Positions 45,214 to 53,858 are shown, counted from the stretch's first letter. The stretch: 64,000 nt of DNA from Hyphomicrobiales bacterium (GCA_900465675.1 UBJR01000019.1:186001-250000), one strand, 5' to 3'. A program made the numbers and translations. The notes: generated from the letters alone by a model not told the origin.

Positions 45214-46824
45214 ATGGAAACGTTCGGAGTTCATAACCCGGCGGTAGCGCTGGCGACGATCGGTTTGGAGGGCGCTGCAAGCGTCCGCTATAACTTTACC
45301 GCCGCCTCCCTCTATGAAGAGTCGATTCGCCGTGGAGAAGCCGAACTCACCGCCCAGGGCGCGCTGCGCGCATTGACCGGCCAGCACACCGGCCGTTCGC
45401 CGCGCGACAAGTTTGTCGTCCGCGATGCCGATACCGAAGCGCAGATCTGGTGGGACAACAACAAGCCGATGTCGCCGGAGCACTTCGCCGTGCTGCATGC
45501 CGACATGCTGGCTCACGCAAAGGGCAGGGAGCTTTTCGTGCAGGACCTGATTGGCGGTGCCGATGCCGGTCATGCTCTGCCGTCGCGTGTCGTCACCGAG
45601 TTTGCCTGGCACTCGCTGTTCATCCGCAATCTGCTGATCCGCCCGGAGCTCGAAGCGCTTAAGACCTTCGTGCCGAAGCTAACGATCATCGATCTGCCGA
45701 GCTTCAAGGCTGATCCGGACCGCCATGGCTGCCGTAGCGAAACGGTCATTGCCTGCGACCTGACCAAGGGTCTCGTGCTGATCGGCGGCACGTCCTACGC
45801 CGGTGAAATGAAGAAGTCGGTCTTCACCGTCCTCAACTACCTGCTTCCGGCCAAGGGCGTCATGCCGATGCACTGCTCGGCCAATGCCGGGCCGGATGGC
45901 GATAGTGCGGTTTTCTTCGGCCTGTCGGGAACCGGCAAGACGACACTGTCGGCCGATCCGGCCCGCACGCTGATCGGCGATGACGAGCATGGCTGGGGCG
46001 AAAACGGCATCTTCAACTTCGAAGGCGGCTGCTACGCCAAGACCATCCGTCTCTCGGCAGAAGCCGAACCAGAGATTTACGCGACGACGCAGCGCTTCGG
46101 CACGGTTCTCGAAAACGTCGTGCTGAACGAACAGCGCGAGCCGGATTTCGATGATGGCTCGTTGACGGAAAATACCCGCTGCGCCTATCCGTTGGACTTC
46201 ATTCCGAATGCCTCGAAGACCGGTCTTGCCGCGCATCCGAAGACGATCATCATGCTGACGGCAGATGCTTTCGGGGTCATGCCGCCGATTGCCCGACTGA
46301 CGCCTGAACAGGCCATGTATCACTTCCTGTCCGGCTACACCGCAAAGGTCGCGGGTACCGAAAAGGGGGTGACCGAACCGGAAGCAACCTTCTCGACCTG
46401 CTTCGGCGCCCCCTTCATGCCGCGTCATCCGGCTGAATACGGCAATCTGCTGAAGGAGCTGATCGGCCGTCACGGCGTCGAATGCTGGCTCGTCAACACC
46501 GGCTGGACCGGTGGCGCTTACGGCACCGGCAAGCGCATGCCGATCAAGGCGACGCGCGCTTTGCTGGCTGCGGCTCTCTCGGGCGAACTCGCCAGGGCCG
46601 ATTTCCGCGCCGATGCGAACTTCGGCTTTGCCGTTCCGGTGTCGGTCGATGGTGTCGACAACGGTATCCTCGATCCGCGCTCGACCTGGGCCGATGCTGC
46701 AGCCTACGACCGCCAGGCCGAAAAGCTGGTTGGCATGTTCATCGCCAACTTCGCCAAGTTCGAGGACCATGTCGATGGTGGCGTCCGCGACGCGGCCCCG
46801 GGCCTGAAGATCGCTGCCGAATAA
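45214..46824 (+). CDS. pckA: Phosphoenolpyruvate carboxykinase (ATP)
   Basis: Converts oxaloacetate to PEP, the key step for growth of rhizobia on dicarboxylates. The 536-aa protein has the substrate site RSPRDKFVV, the metal and kinase-loop motifs MKKSVFTVLNYLLP and MHCSANAG, P-loop GLSGTGKTTLS, DDEHGWGENGIFNFEGGCY and the adenine-binding NTGWTGGAYGTGKRM. AAAGGGAAG stands before the ATG. A parS-like site and a terminator follow directly. Confidence 0.98.
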   Translation: METFGVHNPAVALATIGLEGAASVRYNFTAASLYEESIRRGEAELTAQGALRALTGQHTGRSPRDKFVVRDADTEAQIWWDNNKPMSPEHFAVLHADMLAHAKGRELFVQDLIGGADAGHALPSRVVTEFAWHSLFIRNLLIRPELEALKTFVPKLTIIDLPSFKADPDRHGCRSETVIACDLTKGLVLIGGTSYAGEMKKSVFTVLNYLLPAKGVMPMHCSANAGPDGDSAVFFGLSGTGKTTLSADPARTLIGDDEHGWGENGIFNFEGGCYAKTIRLSAEAEPEIYATTQRFGTVLENVVLNEQREPDFDDGSLTENTRCAYPLDFIPNASKTGLAAHPKTIIMLTADAFGVMPPIARLTPEQAMYHFLSGYTAKVAGTEKGVTEPEATFSTCFGAPFMPRHPAEYGNLLKELIGRHGVECWLVNTGWTGGAYGTGKRMPIKATRALLAAALSGELARADFRADANFGFAVPVSVDGVDNGILDPRSTWADAAAYDRQAEKLVGMFIANFAKFEDHVDGGVRDAAPGLKIAAE

Positions 46825-46837
46825 TCTAAACGGCTGA

Positions 46838-46853
46838 TGATTCACGTGAAACC
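46838..46853. other. parS-like (ParB-binding) site 4, downstream of pckA
   Basis: TGATTCACGTGAAACC matches the parS consensus TGTTTCACGTGAAACA at 14 of 16 positions and is identical over 15 bases to the site in aroE. It sits between the pckA stop and its terminator, whose stem begins at 46851. It lies about 41 kb from the proposed origin. Confidence 0.7.
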
Positions 46854-46872
46854 CGGCGGGCGACCGCCGGGT
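46851..46872 (+). terminator. Terminator after pckA
   Basis: Hairpin ACCCGGCGG (46851-46859) / CCGCCGGGT (46864-46872) with a four-base loop, followed by TTTTCTTT. Its 5' arm overlaps the end of the parS-like site. Confidence 0.9.
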
Positions 46873-46920
46873 TTTTCTTTGCGTGTTCCAAAAGTCCGGA
46901 TGATGTGAGATAGGTCGAGA

Positions 46921-47355
46921 ATGGCCAGCGACGCGCTCTATATCAACGACCGGATCACCATCGCCGGATGGGAGCTGACGGAACAGTTCGTTCTGGCAGG
47001 TGGCCCTGGCGGGCAAAACGTCAACAAGGTCTCGACCGCAGTCCAGCTGTTCTTCAGCCTGGAGAGCTCGCCATCCCTGCCGGAGCGCGTCAAGGCGAAT
47101 GCAATCAAGCTCGCCGGAAGACGCATGTCGAAGGACGGCGTCTTGATGATCGAGGCAAGCCGCTTCCGCAGCCAGGACCGTAATCGCGAGGATGCCCGCG
47201 AGCGCCTCAAGGAGCTGGTTCTCGAAGCCGCCAAACCACCGCCGCCGCCGCGAAAGAAGACCCGCCCGACCAAAGGCTCTGTTGAGCGCCGTTTGAAGGA
47301 AAAGTCGGGACGATCCGAGGTCAAGAAGATGCGCGGCCGGCCGGCCGGAGACTGA
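46921..47355 (+). CDS. arfB: Alternative ribosome-rescue factor ArfB (YaeJ, peptidyl-tRNA hydrolase)
   Basis: Rescues stalled ribosomes by hydrolysing peptidyl-tRNA. The 144-aa protein has the release-factor catalytic GGQ (residues 30-32, in AGGPGGQNVNKVST) but no codon-recognition domain. Its C-terminal tail is strongly basic (PRKKTRPTKGSVERRLKEK), the part that inserts in the mRNA channel. Length and layout match ArfB. alkB starts 1 base after its stop. Confidence 0.93.
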   Translation: MASDALYINDRITIAGWELTEQFVLAGGPGGQNVNKVSTAVQLFFSLESSPSLPERVKANAIKLAGRRMSKDGVLMIEASRFRSQDRNREDARERLKELVLEAAKPPPPPRKKTRPTKGSVERRLKEKSGRSEVKKMRGRPAGD

Positions 47356-47356
47356 C

Positions 47357-47968
47357 ATGCTCGAAATCTCCAGCGGCATCAGGCATTTTCCAAGTTATCT
47401 CGATCGCCCGCGTCAGGAGACGATGATCGAGACGATCCGCGAGATCGTCTCCGCCGCGCCTCTGTTCACGCCCGTCATGCCCGGCACCGGCAAACCGATG
47501 TCGGTGCGTATGAGCAATTGCGGCGAGCTTGGGTGGGTGACGGACAAGGAGCGCGGCTATCGCTATCAACCGGTCCATCCGCTGACTGGAGAGGTCTGGC
47601 CGCCCATCCCGAACGCACTCATGCAGATCTGGAACGACGTTTCCGGCTATCACCTGCCGCCGCAGGCCTGCCTCATCAATTTCTACGCCGACGACGCCAA
47701 GATGGGCCTGCACCAGGACAAGGACGAGCAGGATCTCCGCGCGCCGGTCGTTTCCGTCTCGCTTGGCAACACCTGCCTCTTTCGCATCGGCGGAACCACG
47801 CGAACCAACAGTACCCAATCGCTGAAGCTCGCAAGCGGCGACGTCATCGTCCTCGGCGGCGAAGGCCGCCTCTGCTTCCACGGTGTCGATCGCATCTATC
47901 CCGCCACCTCGACGCTGCTGAAAAGCGGCGGCCGGATCAATCTGACGTTAAGGCGTGTGACGCCGTGA
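47357..47968 (+). CDS. alkB: Alkylated-DNA repair dioxygenase AlkB
   Basis: Fe(II)/2-oxoglutarate-dependent oxygenase that removes methyl groups from 1-methyladenine and 3-methylcytosine. The 203-aa protein has the iron ligands in LHQDKDEQD (His119, Asp121) and HGVDRI (His175), and the 2-oxoglutarate arginine motif RINLTLR (193-199). The nucleotide-lid segment NFYADDAKMG precedes the HxD. Cotranscribed with arfB and convergent with coaA. Confidence 0.94.
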   Translation: MLEISSGIRHFPSYLDRPRQETMIETIREIVSAAPLFTPVMPGTGKPMSVRMSNCGELGWVTDKERGYRYQPVHPLTGEVWPPIPNALMQIWNDVSGYHLPPQACLINFYADDAKMGLHQDKDEQDLRAPVVSVSLGNTCLFRIGGTTRTNSTQSLKLASGDVIVLGGEGRLCFHGVDRIYPATSTLLKSGGRINLTLRRVTP

Positions 47969-47974
47969 ATCCGG

Positions 47975-48970
47975 CTAAAGCTTCCTGAGAGCCACCTGTT
48001 CGATCAGGTGGTTTGGTCCCTTGCGCAGGATCAGATCGGCGCGGGGGCGGGTCGGCAGGATGTTCTGGCGCAGGTTCTTCAGGTTGATGTTGGCCCAGAG
48101 CCCCTCGGCGATGCCGAGCGCTTCCTTTTCGCTGATCGAGGCGTAGCGGTGGAAGTAGGAATTCGGGTCGCGGAAGGCGGTTTCGCGCAGGCGCATGAAG
48201 CGGTGCACGTACCAGTTATGGATCTGCTTCTCCTCGGCATCGATATAGATCGAGAAGTCGAAGAAATCGGAAACCATCGGCACGATCTTGCCGTCAGCCG
48301 GCAGATCCCGAGACTGCAGCACGTTGATGCCCTCGAAGATCAGGATGTCAGGCCGGTCGATGATCTTGTATTCGTTCGGGATGACGTCATAGACGAGGTG
48401 CGAGTAGATGGGCGCCTTGACGTCCGCCTGTCCCGCCTTGATCGCCGAAAGAAAACGCAGGATCGCTCCAGTGTCGTAGCTTTCCGGAAAGCCCTTGCGC
48501 TGCATCAGGTTTTCGCGTTCCAGCACGGCATTCGGATGCAGGAAGCCGTCGGTGGTGATCAGGTCGACCTTCGGGCTCGACGGCCAGCGGCGCAGCAGCT
48601 CTTTCAGGACGCGCGCGGTCGTCGATTTGCCGACGGCAACCGATCCGGCAATGCCGATCACGAAGGGTGTCTTGGCCACGCCCTCAAGATTGAGGAAGCG
48701 GTTGCGCTGTTCGAAGAGCAACTGCGACGACTCGACATGCGAGGACAGCAGGCGCGACAGCGAGAGGTAGATGCGCCTGACTTCGTCGAGGTCGATCGGA
48801 TCGCCCATCGAGCGCAGCCGCGTGACTTCCTCGCTGGTCAGTGTCAGCGGCGTATCGGCGCGGAACTTCGACCATTCCTCAGAGGAAAAGAAGTGATAGG
48901 GCGAATAGGAATTCGCCTGGAAGTGATCGAGCGCCTCGGGCGCTCCGATGATTTGCGACACGATACTCAT
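47975..48970 (-). CDS. coaA: Pantothenate kinase type I CoaA
   Basis: First committed step of coenzyme A synthesis. The 331-aa protein has the P-loop IGIAGSVAVGKSTTARVL (residues 105-122), SPKVDLITTDGFLHPN, the YDVIPNE and LIFEGINVLQ segments, and DFSIYIDAEE, all typical of CoaA. It overlaps the hisE stop by 4 bp, at the end of the leftward his block. Confidence 0.96.
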   Translation of the reverse strand: MSIVSQIIGAPEALDHFQANSYSPYHFFSSEEWSKFRADTPLTLTSEEVTRLRSMGDPIDLDEVRRIYLSLSRLLSSHVESSQLLFEQRNRFLNLEGVAKTPFVIGIAGSVAVGKSTTARVLKELLRRWPSSPKVDLITTDGFLHPNAVLERENLMQRKGFPESYDTGAILRFLSAIKAGQADVKAPIYSHLVYDVIPNEYKIIDRPDILIFEGINVLQSRDLPADGKIVPMVSDFFDFSIYIDAEEKQIHNWYVHRFMRLRETAFRDPNSYFHRYASISEKEALGIAEGLWANINLKNLRQNILPTRPRADLILRKGPNHLIEQVALRKL

Positions 48971-49290
48971 GAACTCTGCCGGCTGGCCTTTTCCTTGAGG
49001 CCGGACTGAGCGGTCCGCCGCTCAAGTTCGGCCATGACATCCTGCAACGGAATGCCTGCAATCTTCAATACGACCAAAAGGTGATAGAGGACATCGGCCG
49101 ACTCATAGGTCAGGTTAACCCGGTCATCAGTCACCGCCGCCATCACGGCTTCGATTGCCTCTTCACCAAGCTTCTTGGCTGCTTTCGGCTGCCCGGCCAG
49201 GACAAGCTTGGCCGTCCAGGATTCGTCCGGAGATGCTTTCGACCGCTCGTCGACGATCTTTTCCAGATCGGAAAGGGAAAATCCGCTCAT
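48967..49290 (-). CDS. hisE: Phosphoribosyl-ATP pyrophosphatase HisE
   Basis: Second step of histidine synthesis, PR-ATP to PR-AMP. The 107-aa all-helical protein shows KLGEEAIEAVMAA with the conserved Glu pairs of the MazG-like metal site and ESADVLYHLLVVL. hisI is not in the window. hisF lies 14 bp upstream; it overlaps coaA by 4 bp downstream. Confidence 0.94.
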   Translation of the reverse strand: MSGFSLSDLEKIVDERSKASPDESWTAKLVLAGQPKAAKKLGEEAIEAVMAAVTDDRVNLTYESADVLYHLLVVLKIAGIPLQDVMAELERRTAQSGLKEKASRQSS

Positions 49291-49304
49291 TCTATCGCTT
49301 TCAC

Positions 49305-50093
49305 TCAGTCGAGCCGCATCGCAATGCCGTTTGAAGACATATAGCGCTTCGCTTCGCCGACGGAATAGGTGCCGAAATGGAAGATCGAAGCGGCCAGCAC
49401 CGCCGTCGCATGGCCTTCCTTCACACCCGCCACAAGATCGTCGAGGCTGCCGACGCCGCCGGAGGCGATGACGGGGACGCGAACGCTGTCGGCAATCGCT
49501 CGCGTCAGCTCCAGATCGTAGCCGATCTTGGTACCGTCGCGATCCATCGAGGTCACGAGCAGCTCACCGGCGCCGCGGGCGACCATCTTCTGCGCGAACT
49601 CGACGGCATCGATGCCGGTCGCGTTGCGGCCACCATGGGTATAGATCTCCCAGGCGCTGAGGTTGTCCTGCCCGACGGCTTGCGTGCGGCGGCGCTTGGC
49701 GTCGATCGAGACGACAATGCACTGGTCGCCGAACTTGTCGGCAGCGTCGGCGACGAAATCAGGGTTGTTGACGGCGGCCGAATTGATCGAGACCTTGTCG
49801 GCGCCGCAGAGCAGCAGCTTGCGGATATCGGCAATGGTGCGAACACCGCCGCCGACCGTCAGCGGCATGAAGCACTGTTCGGCGGTGCGCGAAACGACGT
49901 CGAAGATCGTCTCGCGATTGTCCGATGACGCGGTGATGTCCAGAAAGCAGAGTTCGTCGGCACCGGCAGCGTCATAGGCTTTCGCGGCCTCGACGGGGTC
50001 ACCGGCATCGATCAGATTGGTGAAGTTGACGCCCTTGACGACACGGCCGTCCTTGACGTCGAGGCAGGGGATGACACGGGCTTTCAGCGTCAT
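49305..50093 (-). CDS. hisF: Imidazole glycerol phosphate synthase cyclase subunit HisF
   Basis: Uses ammonia from HisH to make IGP and AICAR. The 262-aa (beta/alpha)8 barrel has the catalytic aspartates in RVIPCLDVKDGRVVKGVNF (Asp11) and ELLVTSMDRDGTKIGYD, the phosphate sites VGGGVRT and ASGGVG. Overlaps the hisA stop by 4 bp. Confidence 0.97.
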   Translation of the reverse strand: MTLKARVIPCLDVKDGRVVKGVNFTNLIDAGDPVEAAKAYDAAGADELCFLDITASSDNRETIFDVVSRTAEQCFMPLTVGGGVRTIADIRKLLLCGADKVSINSAAVNNPDFVADAADKFGDQCIVVSIDAKRRRTQAVGQDNLSAWEIYTHGGRNATGIDAVEFAQKMVARGAGELLVTSMDRDGTKIGYDLELTRAIADSVRVPVIASGGVGSLDDLVAGVKEGHATAVLAASIFHFGTYSVGEAKRYMSSNGIAMRLD

Positions 50094-50839
50094 TGTGCGA
50101 TCTCCTTGGCGCGGGCCGCGTTGATCAGCGAAAGCGCTTCCGCCGGATCGATACGGCCATCATAGAGCGCGCGGCCGGAAATCGCGCCTTCGAGCTTGCG
50201 GGCATCCGGCCGCAGCATCCGCTCGATATCGGCGATAGAGGCGAGGCCGCCCGAGGCAATGACGGGGATGGAGACGGCAGAAGCTAGTTCCAGCGTTGAG
50301 GCCCAGTTGATGCCGGCAAGGATGCCGTCACGGTCGATATCGGTATAGATGATCGCCGCGACACCGGCACCTTCGAATTTCTTCGCCAGCTCGATAATGC
50401 CGAGCTCCGAGGCCTCGGCCCAGCCCTCGACGGCGACCTTGCCGCCTTTGGCATCGATGCCCACGGCAACGCGGCCCGGAAAGGCCTTGCAGGCTTCGAT
50501 GACAAGCGCCGGATCGCGAACCGCGACCGTGCCGAGAATGACGCGCGCCAGACCGCGCGACAGCCAGCTTTCGATATGATCGAGCGTGCGGATACCGCCG
50601 CCGAGCTGCACCGGGTTCTTCGTCGCTTTCAGTATCGCATCGACGGCCGCGCCGTTGACGCTCTCGCCGGCAAAGGCGCCGTTGAGATCGACGACATGCA
50701 GCCATTCGAAACCCTGGTCTTCGAAAGCTTTGGCCTGTGCGGCAGGGTCGGGATTGTAGACCGTCGCCTGGTCCATATCGCCGAGCTTCAGACGGACGCA
50801 CTGGCCGTCCTTCAGGTCGATGGCGGGAAAGAGGATCAT
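50090..50839 (-). CDS. hisA: ProFAR isomerase HisA
   Basis: Amadori isomerisation of ProFAR to PRFAR. The 249-aa barrel has the N-terminal catalytic ILFPAIDLKDGQCVRL (Asp8), QLGGGIRTLD and the second-half IYTDIDRDG, plus ASGGLASIADIERM. In order after hisH; overlaps hisF by 4 bp. Confidence 0.97.
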   Translation of the reverse strand: MILFPAIDLKDGQCVRLKLGDMDQATVYNPDPAAQAKAFEDQGFEWLHVVDLNGAFAGESVNGAAVDAILKATKNPVQLGGGIRTLDHIESWLSRGLARVILGTVAVRDPALVIEACKAFPGRVAVGIDAKGGKVAVEGWAEASELGIIELAKKFEGAGVAAIIYTDIDRDGILAGINWASTLELASAVSIPVIASGGLASIADIERMLRPDARKLEGAISGRALYDGRIDPAEALSLINAARAKEIAQ

Positions 50840-50866
50840 GATGTCTGTCCTTGCTTCGCGCGAGCC

Positions 50867-51517
50867 TTACGGCTTCCAGCGCAGGAAATTGGTGATCAGG
50901 GCGAGGCCGAGCTTCTGGCTCTTTTCCGGATGGAACTGGGCGCCCACCATGTTGTCGCGGCCGACAAAGGCGGTCATTGGACCGCCATACCCGGTGGTCG
51001 CGATGACATCAGACGCGTTTTCTGCCGCCAGATGATAGGAATGCACGAAATAGGCATGCAGCCCGTCCGATCCGGTGGGGATACCGTCGAAGAGCGGATG
51101 CGGAGACCTGATATCGAGCGTGTTCCAGCCGATCTGCGGGATCTTCAGCGAGGCATCGTCAGGCGTCATTTCCTTGACGTCGCCGGGAATCCAGCCGAAG
51201 CCTTGGGTGACCGTCTTTTCCAGACCGCGCGACGACATCAGCTGCATTCCGACGCAGATGCCGAGGAAGGGCTTTGCCTTCTTCTCGACCGCCTCGATCA
51301 GCACCTCGGCCATGCCAGGCACGGCATCGAGACCGCGGCGGCAATCGGCATAGGCGCCGACGCCGGGGAGCACGATCCGGTCCGCAGCGGCAACGTCTTC
51401 CGCCTTGTCCGTCAAATCGATATGGGCGTCGATACCGGCCTCGCGCGATGCGCGTTCAAAGGCTTTCGTTGCCGAGCGCAGATTGCCCGAGCCGTAGTCG
51501 ATAATTGCGACGCGCAT
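50867..51517 (-). CDS. hisH: Imidazole glycerol phosphate synthase glutaminase subunit HisH
   Basis: Class I glutamine amidotransferase giving ammonia to HisF. The 216-aa protein has RVAIIDYGSGNLRS at the N-terminus, the nucleophile cysteine in FLGICVGMQLM, and the histidine-glutamate pair in GAQFHPEKSQKLG. Start overlaps the DUF2628 stop by one base (TGATG). Confidence 0.97.
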   Translation of the reverse strand: MRVAIIDYGSGNLRSATKAFERASREAGIDAHIDLTDKAEDVAAADRIVLPGVGAYADCRRGLDAVPGMAEVLIEAVEKKAKPFLGICVGMQLMSSRGLEKTVTQGFGWIPGDVKEMTPDDASLKIPQIGWNTLDIRSPHPLFDGIPTGSDGLHAYFVHSYHLAAENASDVIATTGYGGPMTAFVGRDNMVGAQFHPEKSQKLGLALITNFLRWKP

Positions 51518-52002
51518 CAGCGTCCTCCATCAAAACCAAAGAGACCAAGAGACGTAGCGTTGCCGTGGCGGCCGGTGGAGCGTCGATGTCGCTCCCATTC
51601 CGGTGCCGGCACGCTGCTGTCCTGCTCGATGGTCTCGATACCGGAAAAATAGATCTCTTCGGCCGCATCGACGGAGTCGGCCGTAACGATGGCATCCTCG
51701 TTCCAGCCCTTGGCGGCGAGGCTGCGGATACGAAAGTTCTGCCCCTCGAGCGCAACGATCAGGCTGGCTGCGAGCGTGATCGCAAAGCCGGCCGGCCACA
51801 GACCCTGCCGCTCCATCAGAATGCCACCGATAGCCTGTGCGAGAAAAGCGGCGGCGGCATGCAGCCAGAGGCGATGAGCCAGCAGCCACAGCCATGGGAA
51901 GAAGAAACCAAGAAACGTGAAGCCGTCGCGGATGACGCGCGTCTTCTCGTGGCCGGTATCGGCTCCGTCAGGCGCGGTGAGAAACAGATAGCTGGAAGTC
52001 AA
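51517..52002 (-). CDS. DUF2628 membrane protein
   Basis: The 161-aa protein has two or three hydrophobic segments (about residues 26-60 and 66-85: FTFLGFFFPWLWLLAHRLW, AGFAITLAASLIVALEG) and a soluble C-terminal tail. The family is found widely in Rhizobiales embedded between hisB and hisH, with no known function; a link to histidine synthesis is by location only. No ATG fits: TTG at 52002 with GGGAG about ten bases upstream gives TSSYLFLTAPDG, better placed than the TTG at 52011. Confidence 0.8.
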   Translation of the reverse strand: MTSSYLFLTAPDGADTGHEKTRVIRDGFTFLGFFFPWLWLLAHRLWLHAAAAFLAQAIGGILMERQGLWPAGFAITLAASLIVALEGQNFRIRSLAAKGWNEDAIVTADSVDAAEEIYFSGIETIEQDSSVPAPEWERHRRSTGRHGNATSLGLFGFDGGR

Positions 52003-52026
52003 TGTCGTCAAGCTCCCTTAAGGGGC

Positions 52027-52635
52027 TCAGACGAGCGTGCCCTTCGTCGAGGGAACACGGCCCGCCTGTCTCGGATCGATCTCTGTCGCCGTACGCAGCG
52101 CGCGGGCAACGGCCTTGAAGCAGGTCTCTGCAATATGGTGGTTGTTGGCACCATAATGGTTGAGCACATGCAAGGTGATGCCGGCGTTCTGCGCGAGCGC
52201 CTGGAAGAATTCGCGGACCAGCTCCGTATCGAACGTGCCGATCTTCGGCGCGCTGAACGCAACGTTCCAGACGAGGAACGGGCGGCCGGAAAGATCGACT
52301 GCGGCCTTTGTCATCGTCTCGTCCATGGCAAGGTCGATCGAGGCGTAGCGGGTAATGCCGCGGCGGTCGCCGAGCGCTTTCGAAATTGCCTGGCCGATCG
52401 CGATCCCGGTGTCTTCGACAGCGTGATGGTCGTCGACATGCAGATCGCCCTGTGTCTCGATCTCCATGTCGATGAGCGAATGTCGCGACAGCTGGTCGAG
52501 CATATGGTCGAAGAAGCCGACGCCCGTCGAAATCTTCGACTTGCCGGTGCCGTCGAGATTGACCGAAACCGAAACCGAGGTTTCGTTGGTCTTGCGGGAA
52601 ACGGCGCCCGTGCGGCTTGCTGCTGTCTCGGCCAT
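52027..52635 (-). CDS. hisB: Imidazoleglycerol-phosphate dehydratase HisB
   Basis: Dehydrates IGP in histidine synthesis. The 202-aa manganese enzyme has the metal-binding FFDHMLDQLSRHS, DLHVDDHHAVEDTGI and the second-repeat HVLNHYGANNHHIAE. It is the dehydratase domain alone, without the phosphatase half found in enterobacteria. Start at the ATG at 52635 (AETAASRTGAVSRKT); the longer frame runs unconserved into the hslV promoter region. First gene of hisB-DUF2628-hisHAFE-coaA. Confidence 0.96.
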   Translation of the reverse strand: MAETAASRTGAVSRKTNETSVSVSVNLDGTGKSKISTGVGFFDHMLDQLSRHSLIDMEIETQGDLHVDDHHAVEDTGIAIGQAISKALGDRRGITRYASIDLAMDETMTKAAVDLSGRPFLVWNVAFSAPKIGTFDTELVREFFQALAQNAGITLHVLNHYGANNHHIAETCFKAVARALRTATEIDPRQAGRVPSTKGTLV

Positions 52636-52721
52636 ATGGCTGCTCCATCGGGAATGACGCGGGTTCCATATCAGGCGTTCCCTAAAATATCCAGAAGCGG
52701 GGCGGCAGAAAAACGGCGCCA

Positions 52722-52749
52722 TTTGCAATCGGCCGAAGCCCACTTACAT
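52722..52749 (+). promoter_or_regulatory. Possible heat-shock (RpoH-type) promoter of hslV
   Basis: TTTG (52722-52725), 17 bases, then CTTACAT (52743-52749), close to the alphaproteobacterial RpoH pattern CTTG-N17/18-CYTATNT with two mismatches, about 65 bp before the hslV start. hslUV is a classical heat-shock operon, which raises plausibility. Judged by eye only. Confidence 0.35.
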
Positions 52750-52813
52750 AGGTCTCAACAGGGCCGGTGAGCGGCCTGACCAGAAGCGCCCGGCATCCGG
52801 GCAAGGATGTTTT

Positions 52814-53344
52814 ATGACAACGATTATTACAGTTCGAAAAGGCGGCAAGGTGGTCATGGCTGGCGATGGCCAAGTGAGCCTCGGCCAGACCGTCATGAAG
52901 GGCAATGCCCGCAAGGTTCGCCGTATCGGCAAGGGCGGCGAAGTGATCGCCGGTTTCGCCGGCGCCACTGCCGATGCCTTCACGCTGCTTGAGCGCCTCG
53001 AGAAGAAGCTGGAACAGTATCCGGGCCAGCTGATGCGCGCGGCCGTCGAGCTTGCCAAGGACTGGCGCACCGACAAATATCTGCGCAACCTCGAAGCCAT
53101 GATGCTGGTGGCCGACAAGACTGTCACCCTTGCCGTCACCGGCAATGGCGACGTTCTTGAGCCGGAGCATGGCACGATGGCGATCGGCTCCGGTGGCAAT
53201 TTTGCGCTCGCTGCATCGCTTGCGATGCTCGACAGCGATAAGTCGGCCGAAGAGGTTGCCCGCAAGGCGCTCGGTATCGCCGCCGATATCTGCGTCTATA
53301 CCAACCACAACATCATCGTCGAAACGCTGGACACCGATGGCTGA
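52814..53344 (+). CDS. hslV: ATP-dependent protease peptidase subunit HslV (ClpQ)
   Basis: Threonine protease of the HslUV proteasome-like complex. The 176-aa protein starts MTTIITVRKGGKVVMAGDGQVS; removal of Met exposes the catalytic threonine. GNARKVRRI, GFAGATADAFTLLERLE and the C-terminal ADICVYTNHN match the family. Followed by a GNAT gene that overlaps it by 8 bp, then hslU. Confidence 0.97.
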   Translation: MTTIITVRKGGKVVMAGDGQVSLGQTVMKGNARKVRRIGKGGEVIAGFAGATADAFTLLERLEKKLEQYPGQLMRAAVELAKDWRTDKYLRNLEAMMLVADKTVTLAVTGNGDVLEPEHGTMAIGSGGNFALAASLAMLDSDKSAEEVARKALGIAADICVYTNHNIIVETLDTDG

Positions 53345-53858
53345 GGACGGACCCCGCTATCATTTCCGCGATGTCGAGGCCGGGGACATCCCTGTGCTGA
53401 GCCGGTGGTTCGCAGAGCCGCATGTAGCGAAATGGTGGGACGGGGATCCGCAGCAGAATGCTGAGCATGTCGTCGAAGCCGTGGAAAGCATTGAAACGCG
53501 GCCAATGATCGTTGAGCTGGAAGGACAGCCGATCGCCTATCTCCAGCATTACGATCCGCATCTTGAAGACGGCCATCCTTATCAAGACCAGCCGAAAGGC
53601 ACGCTCGGTCTCGATATCTCGATCGGCATTCCCCAGCTGATCGGCAAGGGCCACGGCAGCGCCATCATCCGGCAGATCGCCGGCGAGCTTTTCTCCGCGG
53701 GCACTACAAGGATCGTCATCGATCCTCATCCGGAAAACGAGGCGGCGATCCGGGCCTACGAGAAAGCCGGCTTTCGCTACGTCGATACAAGAACATCCAT
53801 CTATGGTCCTGCCCATTTCATGGCGCTGGACGCACCCGAAGAAACGGATTTGCCATGA
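53337..53858 (+). CDS. GNAT-family N-acetyltransferase between hslV and hslU
   Basis: The 173-aa protein resembles the aminoglycoside 6'-acetyltransferase/siderophore-acetylase type of GNAT: it opens YHFRDVEAGDIPVLSRWF, has the LDISIGIPQLIGKGHGSAII acetyl-CoA loop (Q/RxxGxG/A variant IGKGHG) and the HPENEAAIRAYEKAGF motif near the C-terminus. The substrate is unknown, and resistance function should not be assumed. It overlaps hslV by 8 bp and hslU by 4 bp (ATGA), so the three are translated from one message. Confidence 0.87.
   Translation: MAEDGPRYHFRDVEAGDIPVLSRWFAEPHVAKWWDGDPQQNAEHVVEAVESIETRPMIVELEGQPIAYLQHYDPHLEDGHPYQDQPKGTLGLDISIGIPQLIGKGHGSAIIRQIAGELFSAGTTRIVIDPHPENEAAIRAYEKAGFRYVDTRTSIYGPAHFMALDAPEETDLP

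Noticed and set aside
47992..48011. Hairpin CCACCTG/CAGGTGG as terminator of alkB
   Set aside because: It lies inside the coaA coding end and is followed by only three T; it could be coincidental.
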